Shown here in pieces: positions 47,867 to 56,592 of a stretch of 64,000 nucleotides of DNA. Location of the stretch: contig JAKBNL010000004.1 of the NCBI GenBank assembly GCA_021831035.1, forward strand, positions 1-64,000. Direction: 5' to 3'. The stretch's first letter is position 1, and every line of letters begins with the position of its first letter. A program made the translations under genes and the position numbers. The notes beneath the pieces are model-generated. The model saw only the letters and a list, made by a program, of their open reading frames with translations. It searched no databases and was not told where the DNA came from. The stretch comes from Actinomycetes bacterium. Its GTDB lineage: Bacteria > Actinomycetota > Acidimicrobiia > Acidimicrobiales > RAAP-2.

Positions 47867-49486
47867 GTGAGCGAGGAGGGCGAGGGAGCGGGGTCAGGGC
47901 TCGCCGCGCGTCTGCGCGAGGGCCGTGACCAGATCACGACGACTCTGCGGGCGCACTTCAGCTTCGCCTCGCTGCTGCTGGTCCTCTTCCTCACCTTCCT
48001 CGACAACACCATCGCCAGCGCCGTGCTGACGAGCGTCCAGTCCGAGTTGCACGCCGGGGTCACCGAGCTCCAGTGGGTCGTTGGCGGCTACGCCCTCGCC
48101 TTCGCCAGCCTGATGCTGATGGCGGGGTCGCTCGGCGACACCTTCGGGCGCAAGCGGGTGATGCTGATCGGCGTCGGGATCTTCTGCGCGGGCTCGATCG
48201 TGTGCGCGGTCGCGCCCGACACGACCACCCTCATCGTCGGGCGCGTGATCATGGGCGTGGGGGCCGCCGGCTCCGAGCCGTCCACACTCTCGATGATCCG
48301 CCACATCTACCCCAACCGGCGCGCCCGGGCGCGCGCGCTCGGCGTGTGGGCGGCGGTGTCGGGACTCGCCCTCGCCCTCGGCCCGGTGATCGGCGGCGTC
48401 CTCGTCGGCCTGTGGACCTGGCGCGCGGTGTTCTGGTTCAACCTGGTCTTCGGCGCGATCGCCTTCATCGTGTCCTCGGTCTCCCTCGAGGAGAGCGTCA
48501 ACGAGGACCGTCGCACCATCGACGGCGCCGGGTTCGTCCTGTCGTCGGTCGCCCTGGCGCTCGCCACCTTCGCGACCATCCGGGGCGAGACCTGGGGCTA
48601 CCGGTCCAGCGGGGTGATCACGATGTACGCGATCGCCGGGGTCTCGCTCGCCGCCTACTTCATCGTCGAGGGACGAGTGCGCCACCCCATGCTCCAGGTC
48701 GCCTGGGTCAAGAACCGAGCGTTCCTCGGCTCGACGGTCATCGCCTTCACGAGCTACTTCTCGATCTTCTCGATCTTCTTCTTCGTCGCCCTCTACCTCG
48801 AGATCGTCGCGTCGGTGAGCGCCTACACCCTGGCCCTCGACTTCCTGCCGCTGCTCGGCGGCATGGTCGTCGCGTCCCTGGTCACCGGACGGTGGGTGTC
48901 GCGCGTGGGCACCCGGTCCCCACTGGTGCTCGGCTGCTTCCTCGCCGCGGCCGGCGTCCTGCTCACCAACGTCGTCCTCACGCCGACCGTGGGCCTCGAC
49001 CCCCTCGGCTTCACGATGGGCCTCGCCGGCATCGGCTTCGGCATCGTCGTGGTGCCGATCAACCAGACGGCCCTGACGGCGATCCCCGCGACCCACTCGG
49101 GCATCGCCGCCTCGACGATCAACACCAGCCGCGAGCTCGGCGCCGTGACCGGGGTGGCCATCCTGGGCTCCCTGGTGAACGGCCAGCTCACCGTCGACCT
49201 CACCCAGCGCCTCGTCCAGCTGGGGATCCCGTCGGCCTACCGTCAGCTCATCATCAACGCCGTCATCACCGGGTCGGTGAACAGTCAGGCCGCCGCCCAG
49301 GAGAAGGTCTCCTCGGGGGCGGTGAAGAAGTTGATCGGCGAGGTCGTGCGCGCCGCCTACGGCGCCTTCTCCCACGGCCTGGACCTCGCCCTGACCGCCG
49401 CGGGCGTCCTCATGCTGGTGTCGGCCGTGATCGCCGACGCGACGGGCTCGAGCGACCGGCGGCCGCTCGTCGAGGTCGACCCCTAG
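47867..49486 (+). CDS. DHA2-family MFS drug exporter (first copy)
   Basis: This 539-aa protein has 14 predicted membrane segments, as in EmrB/QacA-type proton antiporters. Motifs are LTFLDNTIASAVLTSVQSEL (TM1 motif D1), LMAGSLGDTFGRKRVMLIG (motif A) and GVWAAVSGLALALGPVIGGVL (motif C, antiporter). GTG at 47867 has GAAAGGG upstream. It lies 69 bp after the secreted protein gene and converges on marR. The substrate is probably a hydrophobic or toxic compound. Confidence 0.92.
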   Translation: MSEEGEGAGSGLAARLREGRDQITTTLRAHFSFASLLLVLFLTFLDNTIASAVLTSVQSELHAGVTELQWVVGGYALAFASLMLMAGSLGDTFGRKRVMLIGVGIFCAGSIVCAVAPDTTTLIVGRVIMGVGAAGSEPSTLSMIRHIYPNRRARARALGVWAAVSGLALALGPVIGGVLVGLWTWRAVFWFNLVFGAIAFIVSSVSLEESVNEDRRTIDGAGFVLSSVALALATFATIRGETWGYRSSGVITMYAIAGVSLAAYFIVEGRVRHPMLQVAWVKNRAFLGSTVIAFTSYFSIFSIFFFVALYLEIVASVSAYTLALDFLPLLGGMVVASLVTGRWVSRVGTRSPLVLGCFLAAAGVLLTNVVLTPTVGLDPLGFTMGLAGIGFGIVVVPINQTALTAIPATHSGIAASTINTSRELGAVTGVAILGSLVNGQLTVDLTQRLVQLGIPSAYRQLIINAVITGSVNSQAAAQEKVSSGAVKKLIGEVVRAAYGAFSHGLDLALTAAGVLMLVSAVIADATGSSDRRPLVEVDP

Positions 49487-49493
49487 GTCGGCC

Positions 49494-49958
49494 CTAGGAG
49501 CGCTCGGCGCGCAGGGACGCCTCGATGCCGTCGTTGAGCCGCCGCAGCAACCGGGTCAGCGCCTCGACGTCGCTCGCGCTCCACCCCTGGCACAGCCGTG
49601 CGAGGGCCCGGGACCGGCGCGCTTCGCGTCGGGCGAGGGCGCGTCGGCCCCGCGCCGTCGCCGTGAGCAGCGCCGCGCGCCCGTCGCGCGGGTCGGGACG
49701 GGTCGCCAGCAGCCCCGCGGCGACCATCTGGGCCACGTAGCGGCTGATCGAGGCCTTGGTCACGTGGAGACGGTCGGCGAGCTCGGAGGCGCGGATCGGC
49801 CCGGCGTCGGCGACCTCGCGCAGGATCTCGAGGTGGAGCGGTCCCTCGAACTCGTCCACGTGGTTGCGCAGCGGACCGAGCAGCTGCCCACGGCGCAGCC
49901 GTCCCCACTCGCGCTCCAGCGTCGTCGGCGCCGCACCGGGCCCGGTCACTCCCACCAC
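49494..49958 (-). CDS. MarR-like winged-helix repressor
   Basis: This 154-aa protein has the MarR layout: an N-terminal dimer helix, ADAGPIRASELADRLHVTKASISRYVAQMVAAGLL (recognition helix about 60-80), then the wing RPDPRDGRAALLTATARGRRAL. GTG at 49958 has TACTTT 6 nt upstream, so it is leaderless. A perfect palindrome at 49977-49995 lies between it and the dienelactone hydrolase gene and is the likely operator. It probably represses itself and the divergent hydrolase-pump operon. Confidence 0.9.
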   Translation of the reverse strand: MVGVTGPGAAPTTLEREWGRLRRGQLLGPLRNHVDEFEGPLHLEILREVADAGPIRASELADRLHVTKASISRYVAQMVAAGLLATRPDPRDGRAALLTATARGRRALARREARRSRALARLCQGWSASDVEALTRLLRRLNDGIEASLRAERS

Positions 49959-49964
49959 GGTGCT

Positions 49965-49970
49965 AAAGTA
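49965..49970 (-). promoter_or_regulatory. -10 box (TACTTT), leaderless start of marR
   Basis: Minus-strand TACTTT with a 6-nt gap to the GTG at 49958. Confidence 0.5.
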
Positions 49971-49976
49971 CCACGA

Positions 49977-49995
49977 TAGTTACAAAGCGTAACTA
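49977..49995. promoter_or_regulatory. Perfect 19-bp palindrome, probable MarR operator
   Basis: TAGTTAC (49977-49983), AAAGC, GTAACTA (49989-49995) form a perfect 7-bp inverted repeat. It sits immediately upstream of the marR -10 box and 52 bp before the divergent hydrolase gene. Its length and AT-rich arms fit MarR-family operators. Confidence 0.75.
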
Positions 49996-50046
49996 AATAC
50001 ACCCGGTGCCCCCGTCCCGACCGGGACGACCAGGAAAGGACAGCGC

Positions 50047-50787
50047 GTGACCCACAACCTGACGGCCGAGACCCTGACCATCACGGGTCACAACGGCGAC
50101 GAGATCGAGGCCTACCTCGCCGTACCGACCGACGTCGAGCGCGCCGGGTCGATCGTCGTCATCCACCACATGCCCGGCTACGACGAGGCCACCAAGGAGA
50201 TCGTCCGGAAGTTCGCCGCGAACGGCTACCACGCCCTGATGCCGAACCTCTACCACCGCGTCGCCCCCGGCGCGGCCCCCGACGACGCCGCGGCCACCGC
50301 GCGCAGCCAGGGCGGGGTTCCCGACGAGCAGCTCGTGGGCGACGTCGCCGGCGCGATGGCGCACCTCAGGTCCCTGGCGACCTCGAACGGAAAGGTCGCC
50401 TCGATCGGCTACTGCTCCGGCGGGCGCCAGTCCTTCCTCGCGGGCTGCCGGCTCCCGCTCGACGGCGTGATCGACTGCTACGGCGCCTACGTGGCCGTGG
50501 ACCCGCCCTCGGAGTTCCCCCTCAAGGTCAGGGCCGTCATCAGCGAGGTCGGCAACCTGCACGCGCCCCTCCTCGGGCTCTTCGGCGCCGACGACACCTA
50601 CCCCTCCCCCGAGCAGAACGACGCCCTGGCCGCGGCGCTCACGGCCGCCGGCAAGGAGTTCACCTTCAAGACCTACGAGGGGGCGGCGCACGCGTTCTTC
50701 GCCGTGGACCGGCCCTCGTACCGGCCGGAGGTGGCCACCGAGGCCTGGGGCGAGGTCTTCGCCTTCCTCGCGCGGACGGTCGGCTGA
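50047..50787 (+). CDS. Dienelactone hydrolase family protein
   Basis: This 246-aa alpha/beta hydrolase has the Cys nucleophile in IGYCSGGRQSF, Asp in LFGADDTYPSPEQND and His in YEGAAHAFFAVDRPSY, the Cys-Asp-His triad of dienelactone hydrolases. The start VYLAVP-like region reads IEAYLAVPTDV. Substrates of such paralogues vary and need not be dienelactone. GTG at 50047 follows AGGAAAGGACAGC. It is coupled to the DUF6295 gene (TGATG). Confidence 0.93.
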   Translation: MTHNLTAETLTITGHNGDEIEAYLAVPTDVERAGSIVVIHHMPGYDEATKEIVRKFAANGYHALMPNLYHRVAPGAAPDDAAATARSQGGVPDEQLVGDVAGAMAHLRSLATSNGKVASIGYCSGGRQSFLAGCRLPLDGVIDCYGAYVAVDPPSEFPLKVRAVISEVGNLHAPLLGLFGADDTYPSPEQNDALAAALTAAGKEFTFKTYEGAAHAFFAVDRPSYRPEVATEAWGEVFAFLARTVG

Positions 50788-51062
50788 TGTGCACCTACCA
50801 GACCGAGCGGCTCGCGCTTCGCGCGAGCGGTAAGACCGCTGAGGGCTGGACGCGACTCACCGACGCGACGGTCTACTTCGACCACCCGGTGCACTTCCCG
50901 GCCGGGCACGCCCTGATGATCGACGTGCTCAACCCGGCGAAGGGGCCCAGCGCCCGCGTCGCCCTCGAGCTCGACGCCGAGAGCGCCCGCGCGCTGGCCG
51001 CCGCGATCGTGCGGGCCCTCGACAGCGTCCCCGACGAGTTGCGCGGCGAGCTCGTCTCGTGA
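50787..51062 (+). CDS. DUF6295 family small protein
   Basis: This 91-aa protein starts MCTYQTERLALRASGKTAEG and continues TVYFDHPVHFPAGHALMIDVLNP, a strongly conserved form of a small actinobacterial family with no known function (recognised as DUF6295 from memory). It often lies next to dienelactone hydrolase or MarR genes. The start shares one base with the hydrolase stop, and the stop overlaps the GTG of the next pump gene, so the three genes are translationally coupled. Confidence 0.88.
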   Translation: MCTYQTERLALRASGKTAEGWTRLTDATVYFDHPVHFPAGHALMIDVLNPAKGPSARVALELDAESARALAAAIVRALDSVPDELRGELVS

Positions 51063-52789
51063 GCGTCGCGGCGGCCCGTCGCGACCCGCTGGCCCGGCCC
51101 CGGTCGGACCGCTACAAGTGGCTGGTCCTGTCGAACACGACGCTCGGCGTCCTCATGGCCACGATCGACACCTCGATCGTGCTCATCGCACTGCCCGACG
51201 TGTTCACCGGGATCCGCATCGACCCCCTGGCCCCGGGCAACACCTTCTACCTGCTCTGGATGATCCTGGGCTTCATGATCGTCACCTCGGTCCTCGTGGT
51301 GAGCCTCGGGCGCCTCGGCGACATGCTCGGGCGGGTCAAGATGTACAACCTCGGCTTCGTCGTCTACACGTTCTTCTCCCTCCTGCTATCGATCACCTGG
51401 TTCTCCGGCACCGCCGCGGCGATCTGGCTCGTCGTGATGCGGCTCTTCCAGGGGGTCGGCGCGGCCTTCCTCATCGCGAACTCGGCGGCCATCCTCACCG
51501 ACGCCTTCCCCGAGAACCAGCGCGGGATGGCCCTGGGCATCAACCAGATCGCCGGGATCGCGGGCAGCTTCATCGGCCTGGTGCTCGGGGGCCTGCTCGG
51601 TCCGATCCAGTGGCGACTGATCTTCATCATCTCGGTCCCGATCGGGATCTTCGGCTCGATCTGGGCCTACCTCCAGCTACGCGAGATCCCGGTGCGCAAG
51701 GACCATCACGTCGACTGGGCCGGCAACCTCTCCTTCGCCCTCGGACTGGTCGCCCTCATGGTCGGGATTACCTACGGGATCCAGCCCTACGGCGGCCACG
51801 AGATGGGCTGGACCAGCCCCTTCGTCGACGGGTCGCTGGTCCTCGGGGTGGCCAGCCTCGTAGCCTTCGCCCGGCTCGAGCGGCGCTCGTCGGACCCGAT
51901 GTTCCGCCTGGCCCTCTTCCGGATGCGGGCCTTCGGCGCCGGGTCGATCTCCACGCTGCTCGCCGCGACGGGCCGGGGCGGGCTGATGTTCACCATGGTC
52001 ATCTGGCTCCAGGGGATCTGGCTGCCCCTGCACGGCTACAGCTTCGCCTCGACGCCCCTGTGGGCGGGCATCGCCCTCTTGCCCCTCACCGCCGGCTTCC
52101 TGCTCGCCGGGCCGCTGTGCGGCTACCTCTCGGACCGCTACGGCTCGCGCGGCTTCACGGTGGGTGGGATGATCGGCTCGACGATCTCGTTCCTCCTGCT
52201 CGAGACACTGCCGGCCGACTTCCCCTACCTCGCCTTCGGGGCGCTCCTGCTGTTGAACGGTCTGTCGATGGGGGCCTTCTCGGCCCCCAACCGGGCGAGC
52301 GTGATGAACGCGCTACCGCCCGAGCACCGCGGCGTCGGCTCGGGGATGAACTCGACCTTCCAGAATTCGGGCCAGGTGCTCTCGATCGGCATCTTCTTCA
52401 CCCTCATGATCATCGGGCTGTCGCGGACCCTACCCCCGGCGCTGCGCGCGGGCCTCGTGGCGCGCGGGGTGCCGAGCGCCGTGGCGGCGCACGTGGCCGC
52501 CCTGCCCCCGGTGACGACGCTGTTCGCCTCCTTCCTCGGCTACAACCCCATGGCCAAACTCCTCGGACCCCGGGTCCTCGCGTCGTTGCCGGCCGGGGCG
52601 CGCACCGCCATCGTCGGGCGGCGATTCTTCCCGGACCTCATCCAGCGGGCCTTTGTCACCGGCCTGCACCCGGCGCTCGATTTCGCCGCCGCCATCTGCG
52701 CGATCGCGGCGGTCACCTCCTGGCTGCGCGGGTCCTACCGGCCGTCGCCGACCGCGGCGCCCGGGGCCGAGGCGCTCGTCGTCGACTGA
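51059..52789 (+). CDS. DHA2-family MFS exporter (second copy)
   Basis: This 576-aa protein has 14 predicted membrane segments. TM1 reads NTTLGVLMATIDTSIVLIALP, motif A is VSLGRLGDMLGRVKMYNLG, and motif C is GIAGSFIGLVLGGLLGPIQWRLIF. A long loop lies before the last helix. GTG at 51059 overlaps the DUF6295 stop. It differs clearly from the copy at 47867, so this is not a recent duplication. It is probably induced with the hydrolase through MarR. Confidence 0.92.
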   Translation: MSVAAARRDPLARPRSDRYKWLVLSNTTLGVLMATIDTSIVLIALPDVFTGIRIDPLAPGNTFYLLWMILGFMIVTSVLVVSLGRLGDMLGRVKMYNLGFVVYTFFSLLLSITWFSGTAAAIWLVVMRLFQGVGAAFLIANSAAILTDAFPENQRGMALGINQIAGIAGSFIGLVLGGLLGPIQWRLIFIISVPIGIFGSIWAYLQLREIPVRKDHHVDWAGNLSFALGLVALMVGITYGIQPYGGHEMGWTSPFVDGSLVLGVASLVAFARLERRSSDPMFRLALFRMRAFGAGSISTLLAATGRGGLMFTMVIWLQGIWLPLHGYSFASTPLWAGIALLPLTAGFLLAGPLCGYLSDRYGSRGFTVGGMIGSTISFLLLETLPADFPYLAFGALLLLNGLSMGAFSAPNRASVMNALPPEHRGVGSGMNSTFQNSGQVLSIGIFFTLMIIGLSRTLPPALRAGLVARGVPSAVAAHVAALPPVTTLFASFLGYNPMAKLLGPRVLASLPAGARTAIVGRRFFPDLIQRAFVTGLHPALDFAAAICAIAAVTSWLRGSYRPSPTAAPGAEALVVD

Positions 52790-52790
52790 G

Positions 52791-53303
52791 TCAGCGGGCG
52801 TGCCGGCCGCGCCCGACGGGCGCGAGAACGGTGAGGCAGCCGTAGGTGATGAACGCGATCGCGACGTGCATCCAGACGAGCACCACGACGGCCCGCAGCG
52901 GCGAGCCGACGTAGAGGATGTACGCGTCGGGCACCACAAGGACGACCGACACCGCCACGGCCAGGCGCGCGTAGAGCCACTCGGGGGCCGAGGTGACCCG
53001 CGCCACGAGTGGCCAACCCGCCCCGGCGATGAGGACGCCGATGACCGTCAAGCGCGCGTAGTCGAAGAAGGCGAAGTGCACGTAGCCGCGCGTCGAGGGG
53101 TAGAGCGTCGTGCCTAGGCGGACGAGCAGGGCGTCGGCGACGAGCGACGCGAGGATCGCCGCGACCGTCGCACCCACGACCCGCGCGAGAGAGGGCGGTC
53201 GCGGGGGACGCAGGTCCACGCGCGCGAGGCGCAGCACCGGCCGGGTCCAGTCGGGCAGGACGTCGTGGGCCCGCCCGAGGAGTCCCGTGATACGCACGTC
53301 CAT
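52791..53303 (-). CDS. DUF6069-like integral membrane protein
   Basis: This 170-aa protein has four predicted membrane helices from residue 42 onward (VVGATVAAILASLVADALLVRLG and so on). The pattern of four helices with small polar loops resembles actinobacterial DUF6069 proteins, which are uncharacterised. ATG at 53303 has TAGAGT 9 nt upstream. It is convergent with the MFS gene with only 1 bp between stops. Confidence 0.7.
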   Translation of the reverse strand: MDVRITGLLGRAHDVLPDWTRPVLRLARVDLRPPRPPSLARVVGATVAAILASLVADALLVRLGTTLYPSTRGYVHFAFFDYARLTVIGVLIAGAGWPLVARVTSAPEWLYARLAVAVSVVLVVPDAYILYVGSPLRAVVVLVWMHVAIAFITYGCLTVLAPVGRGRHAR

Positions 53304-53312
53304 CGCCGGGGC

Positions 53313-53318
53313 ACTCTA
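53313..53318 (-). promoter_or_regulatory. -10 box (TAGAGT), probable leaderless start of the DUF6069 gene
   Basis: Minus-strand TAGAGT with a 9-nt gap to the ATG at 53303. Confidence 0.4.
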
Positions 53319-53360
53319 GATAACGCCCCTAAGAGTTCGCTAAATAACCGTCCGTGCGTC

Positions 53361-54338
53361 CTAGGAGTTCATCGCCTTGTGGATGGTGGTGACGATCCGC
53401 TCGACCGACGGCAGGGCCATGTCCTCGAGGGTGTCGGCGGCCGGGAGTGGAATGTGAGGGGTCGTGATGCGCACGACCGGCCCGTCGAGGTCGTAGAAGG
53501 CCTCCTCGGCGACGATCGAGGCCACCTCCGCCCCCCAGCCGAGGACCCGGGGGTTCTCCTCCACCGTGAAGAGCCGCCCGGTGGCCGACGTCTCGCGCAG
53601 GATCGTCTGGGTGTCCAGAGGGATGAGCGAGCGCACGTCGACGACGGTGCAGTCGATGCCGCCGGCCGCGAGCTCCTCGGCCGCCGCCAGCGCGCGCGGC
53701 ACCATGAGGCCGAGGGTGGCGATCGTGGCGTGCGACCCCTGGCGCAGCACCGTCGCCGTGCCCAGCGCGTCGACGACCTCTCCGTCGGGGACCTCGCCCT
53801 TGGTCGGGTAGAGGGCCTTGGACTCGAGGAAGACGACCGGGTCGTCGTCGCGCACCGCGGCCGCCATCAGCCCGATGACGTCCCGGGGGTTCGAGGGCAC
53901 GACCACCTTCAGCCCGGGGATCATCATCGCCCAGTTCTCGACGCTCTGGGAGTGCTGGGCCCCGAAACGCAGCCCCCCGCCGTTGCCCGAGCGGATGACC
54001 AGCGGGAAGCTCATCTGACCGTTGGTCATGTAGCGCGACTTGGCGATCTCGTTGGCGACGATGTCCCAGCACACGGCGAAGAAGTCCGCGAACATGATCT
54101 CGGCGATCGGCCGCAGACCGGTCATGGCCGCCCCCATCGCGGCCCCGAGGATGGCCTGCTCGCTGATGGGTGTGTCGCGCACCCGCACCGGCCCGAACTC
54201 CTCAAAGAGCCCGACGGTGCCCTTGAACACCCCGCCGGCCGCTCCGACGTCCTCGCCGAGGAAGAGCACCGACTCGTCCCGTCGCATCTCCTGGGCGATG
54301 CCGCGGGCGATCGCCTCTCGATAGGTCAGTTCCGCCAT
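53361..54338 (-). CDS. 2-oxoacid dehydrogenase E1 component, beta subunit
   Basis: This 325-aa subunit is of the PdhB/BkdB/AcoB type. It has LTYREAIARGIAQEMRRDESVLFLGEDVG at the start, FADFFAVCWDIVANEIAKSRYMT, GGGLRFGAQHSQSVENW and a C-terminal transketolase fold ending LPAADTLEDMALP. With E1 alpha it decarboxylates a 2-oxoacid on thiamine diphosphate and passes the acyl group to E2. It overlaps the E1 alpha gene by 13 bp and is the last gene of the nine-gene operon. Acetoin or another diketone is as likely a substrate as pyruvate. Confidence 0.9.
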   Translation of the reverse strand: MAELTYREAIARGIAQEMRRDESVLFLGEDVGAAGGVFKGTVGLFEEFGPVRVRDTPISEQAILGAAMGAAMTGLRPIAEIMFADFFAVCWDIVANEIAKSRYMTNGQMSFPLVIRSGNGGGLRFGAQHSQSVENWAMMIPGLKVVVPSNPRDVIGLMAAAVRDDDPVVFLESKALYPTKGEVPDGEVVDALGTATVLRQGSHATIATLGLMVPRALAAAEELAAGGIDCTVVDVRSLIPLDTQTILRETSATGRLFTVEENPRVLGWGAEVASIVAEEAFYDLDGPVVRITTPHIPLPAADTLEDMALPSVERIVTTIHKAMNS

Positions 54339-55336
54339 TCGGCACCTCCGTTGGCCCAGACGTCCTTCATCAACAGGTCCTCGCCGGGCGCGGCGCCCGC
54401 CTTGGCCGCCTCGGTGGCGGCGTCGACCTCGACCTCGACGTCGGCCTCGATGCGCGCGAGGGTGGCCTCCTCGACCCCGAGCTCGAGGAGCCGGGCCCGG
54501 TAGCGCGAGACGGGGTCCCGCTCGGCCGAGGTCCAGAGCGCGACCTCCTCGTCGGGCCGGTACTTGCCGGGATCGGCCCGGGAGTGGCCGCCGTGGCGGT
54601 AGGTCTCGGCCTCGATAAGGCTCGGCCCCTCTCCCGCGCGGGCCCGCTCGATGGCGGTGCGCGCGACCGCGTAGACGGCGTCGGCGTCGTTGCCGTCGAC
54701 GAGGATCGGCTCGAGGCCGTAGGCGGCGGCGCGGTCGGCCGCCGGGTGGGCCACCGCGGTCACCTCCGAGGTCCGCGTGTACTCCATGTACAGGTTGTTC
54801 TCACAGACGAACACGACCGGGAGCTTCCAGATGGCCGCGAAGTTGAGCGCCTCGTGGAAGGCCCCGATGTTGACGGTGCCGTCGCCGAAGAAGACCACCG
54901 CCACCTGGTCCGTGCCGCGGTACTGGGCGCTCCAGGCCGCCCCGCAGGCGATCGGCAGGTGAGCGCCGATGATGGCGTAGCTGCCCATCACCCCGTGCTC
55001 CACGCTGGTGAGGTGCATCGAGCCGCCCTTGCCGGCCATGAGGCCGTTGGCCCGACCCATCAACTCGGCGAAGACCGGGGTCATGGCCACTCCCCGGGCG
55101 AGGGTGTGGGCGTGGCCCCGGTAGGTCGCGAACGTCCAGTCGTCGGGTCGCATGGCCGCGGCGACCCCGGCGGCGATCGCCTCCTGGCCGATCGAGAGGT
55201 GGCTCGTCCCCTTCACGTAGTTCTCCAAGAAGAGGTCGTAGGCGCGCGTCTCGAACCGGCGCAGGGCGACCTGGCTGCGGTAGAGCTCGAGCTTGAAGTC
55301 CACGTCGTGGACCGGGGAGGCCTCGGTCGTCGTCAT
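54326..55336 (-). CDS. 2-oxoacid dehydrogenase E1 component, alpha subunit
   Basis: This 336-aa subunit has SHLSIGQEAIAAGVAAAM, FATYRGHAHTLARG, GKGGSMHLTS, the TPP/Mg motif FGDGTVNIGAFHEALNFAAIWKLPVVFVCENN and the phosphorylation-loop-like YRHGGHSRADPGKYR. This form is close to acetoin and pyruvate dehydrogenase alpha chains. Two ATGs follow AGGAGGG; the second (55336) has the better spacing and was chosen. It lies 8 bp after the M24 gene in the same operon. Confidence 0.9.
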   Translation of the reverse strand: MTTTEASPVHDVDFKLELYRSQVALRRFETRAYDLFLENYVKGTSHLSIGQEAIAAGVAAAMRPDDWTFATYRGHAHTLARGVAMTPVFAELMGRANGLMAGKGGSMHLTSVEHGVMGSYAIIGAHLPIACGAAWSAQYRGTDQVAVVFFGDGTVNIGAFHEALNFAAIWKLPVVFVCENNLYMEYTRTSEVTAVAHPAADRAAAYGLEPILVDGNDADAVYAVARTAIERARAGEGPSLIEAETYRHGGHSRADPGKYRPDEEVALWTSAERDPVSRYRARLLELGVEEATLARIEADVEVEVDAATEAAKAGAAPGEDLLMKDVWANGGAEWRN

Positions 55337-55344
55337 CATCCCTC

Positions 55345-56592
55345 CTAGTACTTGTTCGCGATCATCAGCTCTCGGGCCGGGAAGTGGGTCAAGACGGCCG
55401 GGCCGTCGGGGGTGACCACGACCTCCTCCTCGATCCGGGCCGCCGACACCCCGTCGCTCGCCGGGCAGTAGGTCTCGAGGGCGAACACCATCCCGACCTG
55501 CAGTTCTACCGGCTCGGTCAGGCTGTTGAGCCGGCTGATGATGGGCCGCTCGTGCAGGCCGAGGCCGAGGCCGTGACCGAACTGGAGGCCGAAGGCGGCC
55601 ATCTCGTCGGCGAAGCCGAACGACGTCGCCTCGGGCCAGGCCCGCGCGATGACGTCGGTCGTGACCCCCGGCTTGACGAGGTCGATGGCGGCGTCCATCC
55701 ACTCGCGCGCCCTCGCGTAGGCGTCGCGCTGAGGGCCCGTCGAGCTGCCCACCGAGAGGGTCCGGTAGTAGCAGGTCCGGTAGCCGTTGAAGGAGTGGAT
55801 GATGTCGAAGAACGCCTGGTCCCCCGGCCGGATGATCCGGTCGGTGAAGTTGTGGGGGTGGGGGTTGCACCGCTCGCCCGAGACGGCGTTCACGGCCTCG
55901 ACCTGGTCCGAACCCATCTCGTAGAGTCGACGGTTGACCAGGGCGACCATCTCGTTCTCGCGGACCCCGGGCTTCAGGGCGTCGAAGACGTCCTGGTACA
56001 CCCCGTCGACCATGGCGGCCGCCTGGGACAGCAGGGTCAGCTCGTCGGGGCTCTTGATCTGGCGCGCGTCGAGCATGATCTGCTGGGCGTCGCGAACCTG
56101 GACGCCGGCGCGCTCGAGCTCGAAGAGGAAGGGCAGCTCGACGATGTCCAGGCCGACCGGCTGGTCGAGGACCCCGGCGTCGGAGAGCAGACCCACGATC
56201 TCTCGCACCGCCGACTCGAAGAGGCCCGCGGAGGGGGCGATCGCCCCGCGCATCCCGAGCATGCCGGCGCGACAGTTCTCCTTGGCCAGCCACGGCGCGA
56301 ACAGCTGGTGGTGGCGCGCGGCCGAGCCGAAGTCCCACAGGACCGGCTCGCCCCCCCGGGGGAGCAGGCAGTACCGGGTCATCTTGTCGCCCAGCGCCCC
56401 GCCCACCCAGGTCTGGGAGACGTAGCGGATGTTGTAGAAGTCAAAGAGGAGCAGTGCTCCGAGGTCACTGCGCTCGAGTGCCTCGCGCGCCCGCGCGAGC
56501 CGGTAGGCCCGCAGCCGCTCGAAGTCCACCCGGGTCTCGAAGTCGACCCCGTGGAAACCCGGCGTGGCGACCACCGGACCGAAACCCTCCAT
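55345..56592 (-). CDS. M24-family (Xaa-Pro peptidase/creatinase fold) hydrolase-like protein with altered metal site
   Basis: This 415-aa protein has an N-terminal creatinase-type domain (about 20-165) and a C-terminal pita-bread domain. Of the five usual metal ligands, D263 (QAFFDIIH), H340 (FGHGLGLGLHERP), E373 (FALETY) and E388 (AARIEEEV) are present. The second Asp of the usual GYxxDxTRT motif is C274 here (GYRTCYYRT). It may therefore use another metal set or chemistry, as creatinase and DMSP-lyase relatives do. ATG at 56592 shares a base with the preceding stop. The role is probably hydrolysis or cleavage of the imported substrate. Confidence 0.82.
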   Translation of the reverse strand: MEGFGPVVATPGFHGVDFETRVDFERLRAYRLARAREALERSDLGALLLFDFYNIRYVSQTWVGGALGDKMTRYCLLPRGGEPVLWDFGSAARHHQLFAPWLAKENCRAGMLGMRGAIAPSAGLFESAVREIVGLLSDAGVLDQPVGLDIVELPFLFELERAGVQVRDAQQIMLDARQIKSPDELTLLSQAAAMVDGVYQDVFDALKPGVRENEMVALVNRRLYEMGSDQVEAVNAVSGERCNPHPHNFTDRIIRPGDQAFFDIIHSFNGYRTCYYRTLSVGSSTGPQRDAYARAREWMDAAIDLVKPGVTTDVIARAWPEATSFGFADEMAAFGLQFGHGLGLGLHERPIISRLNSLTEPVELQVGMVFALETYCPASDGVSAARIEEEVVVTPDGPAVLTHFPARELMIANKY

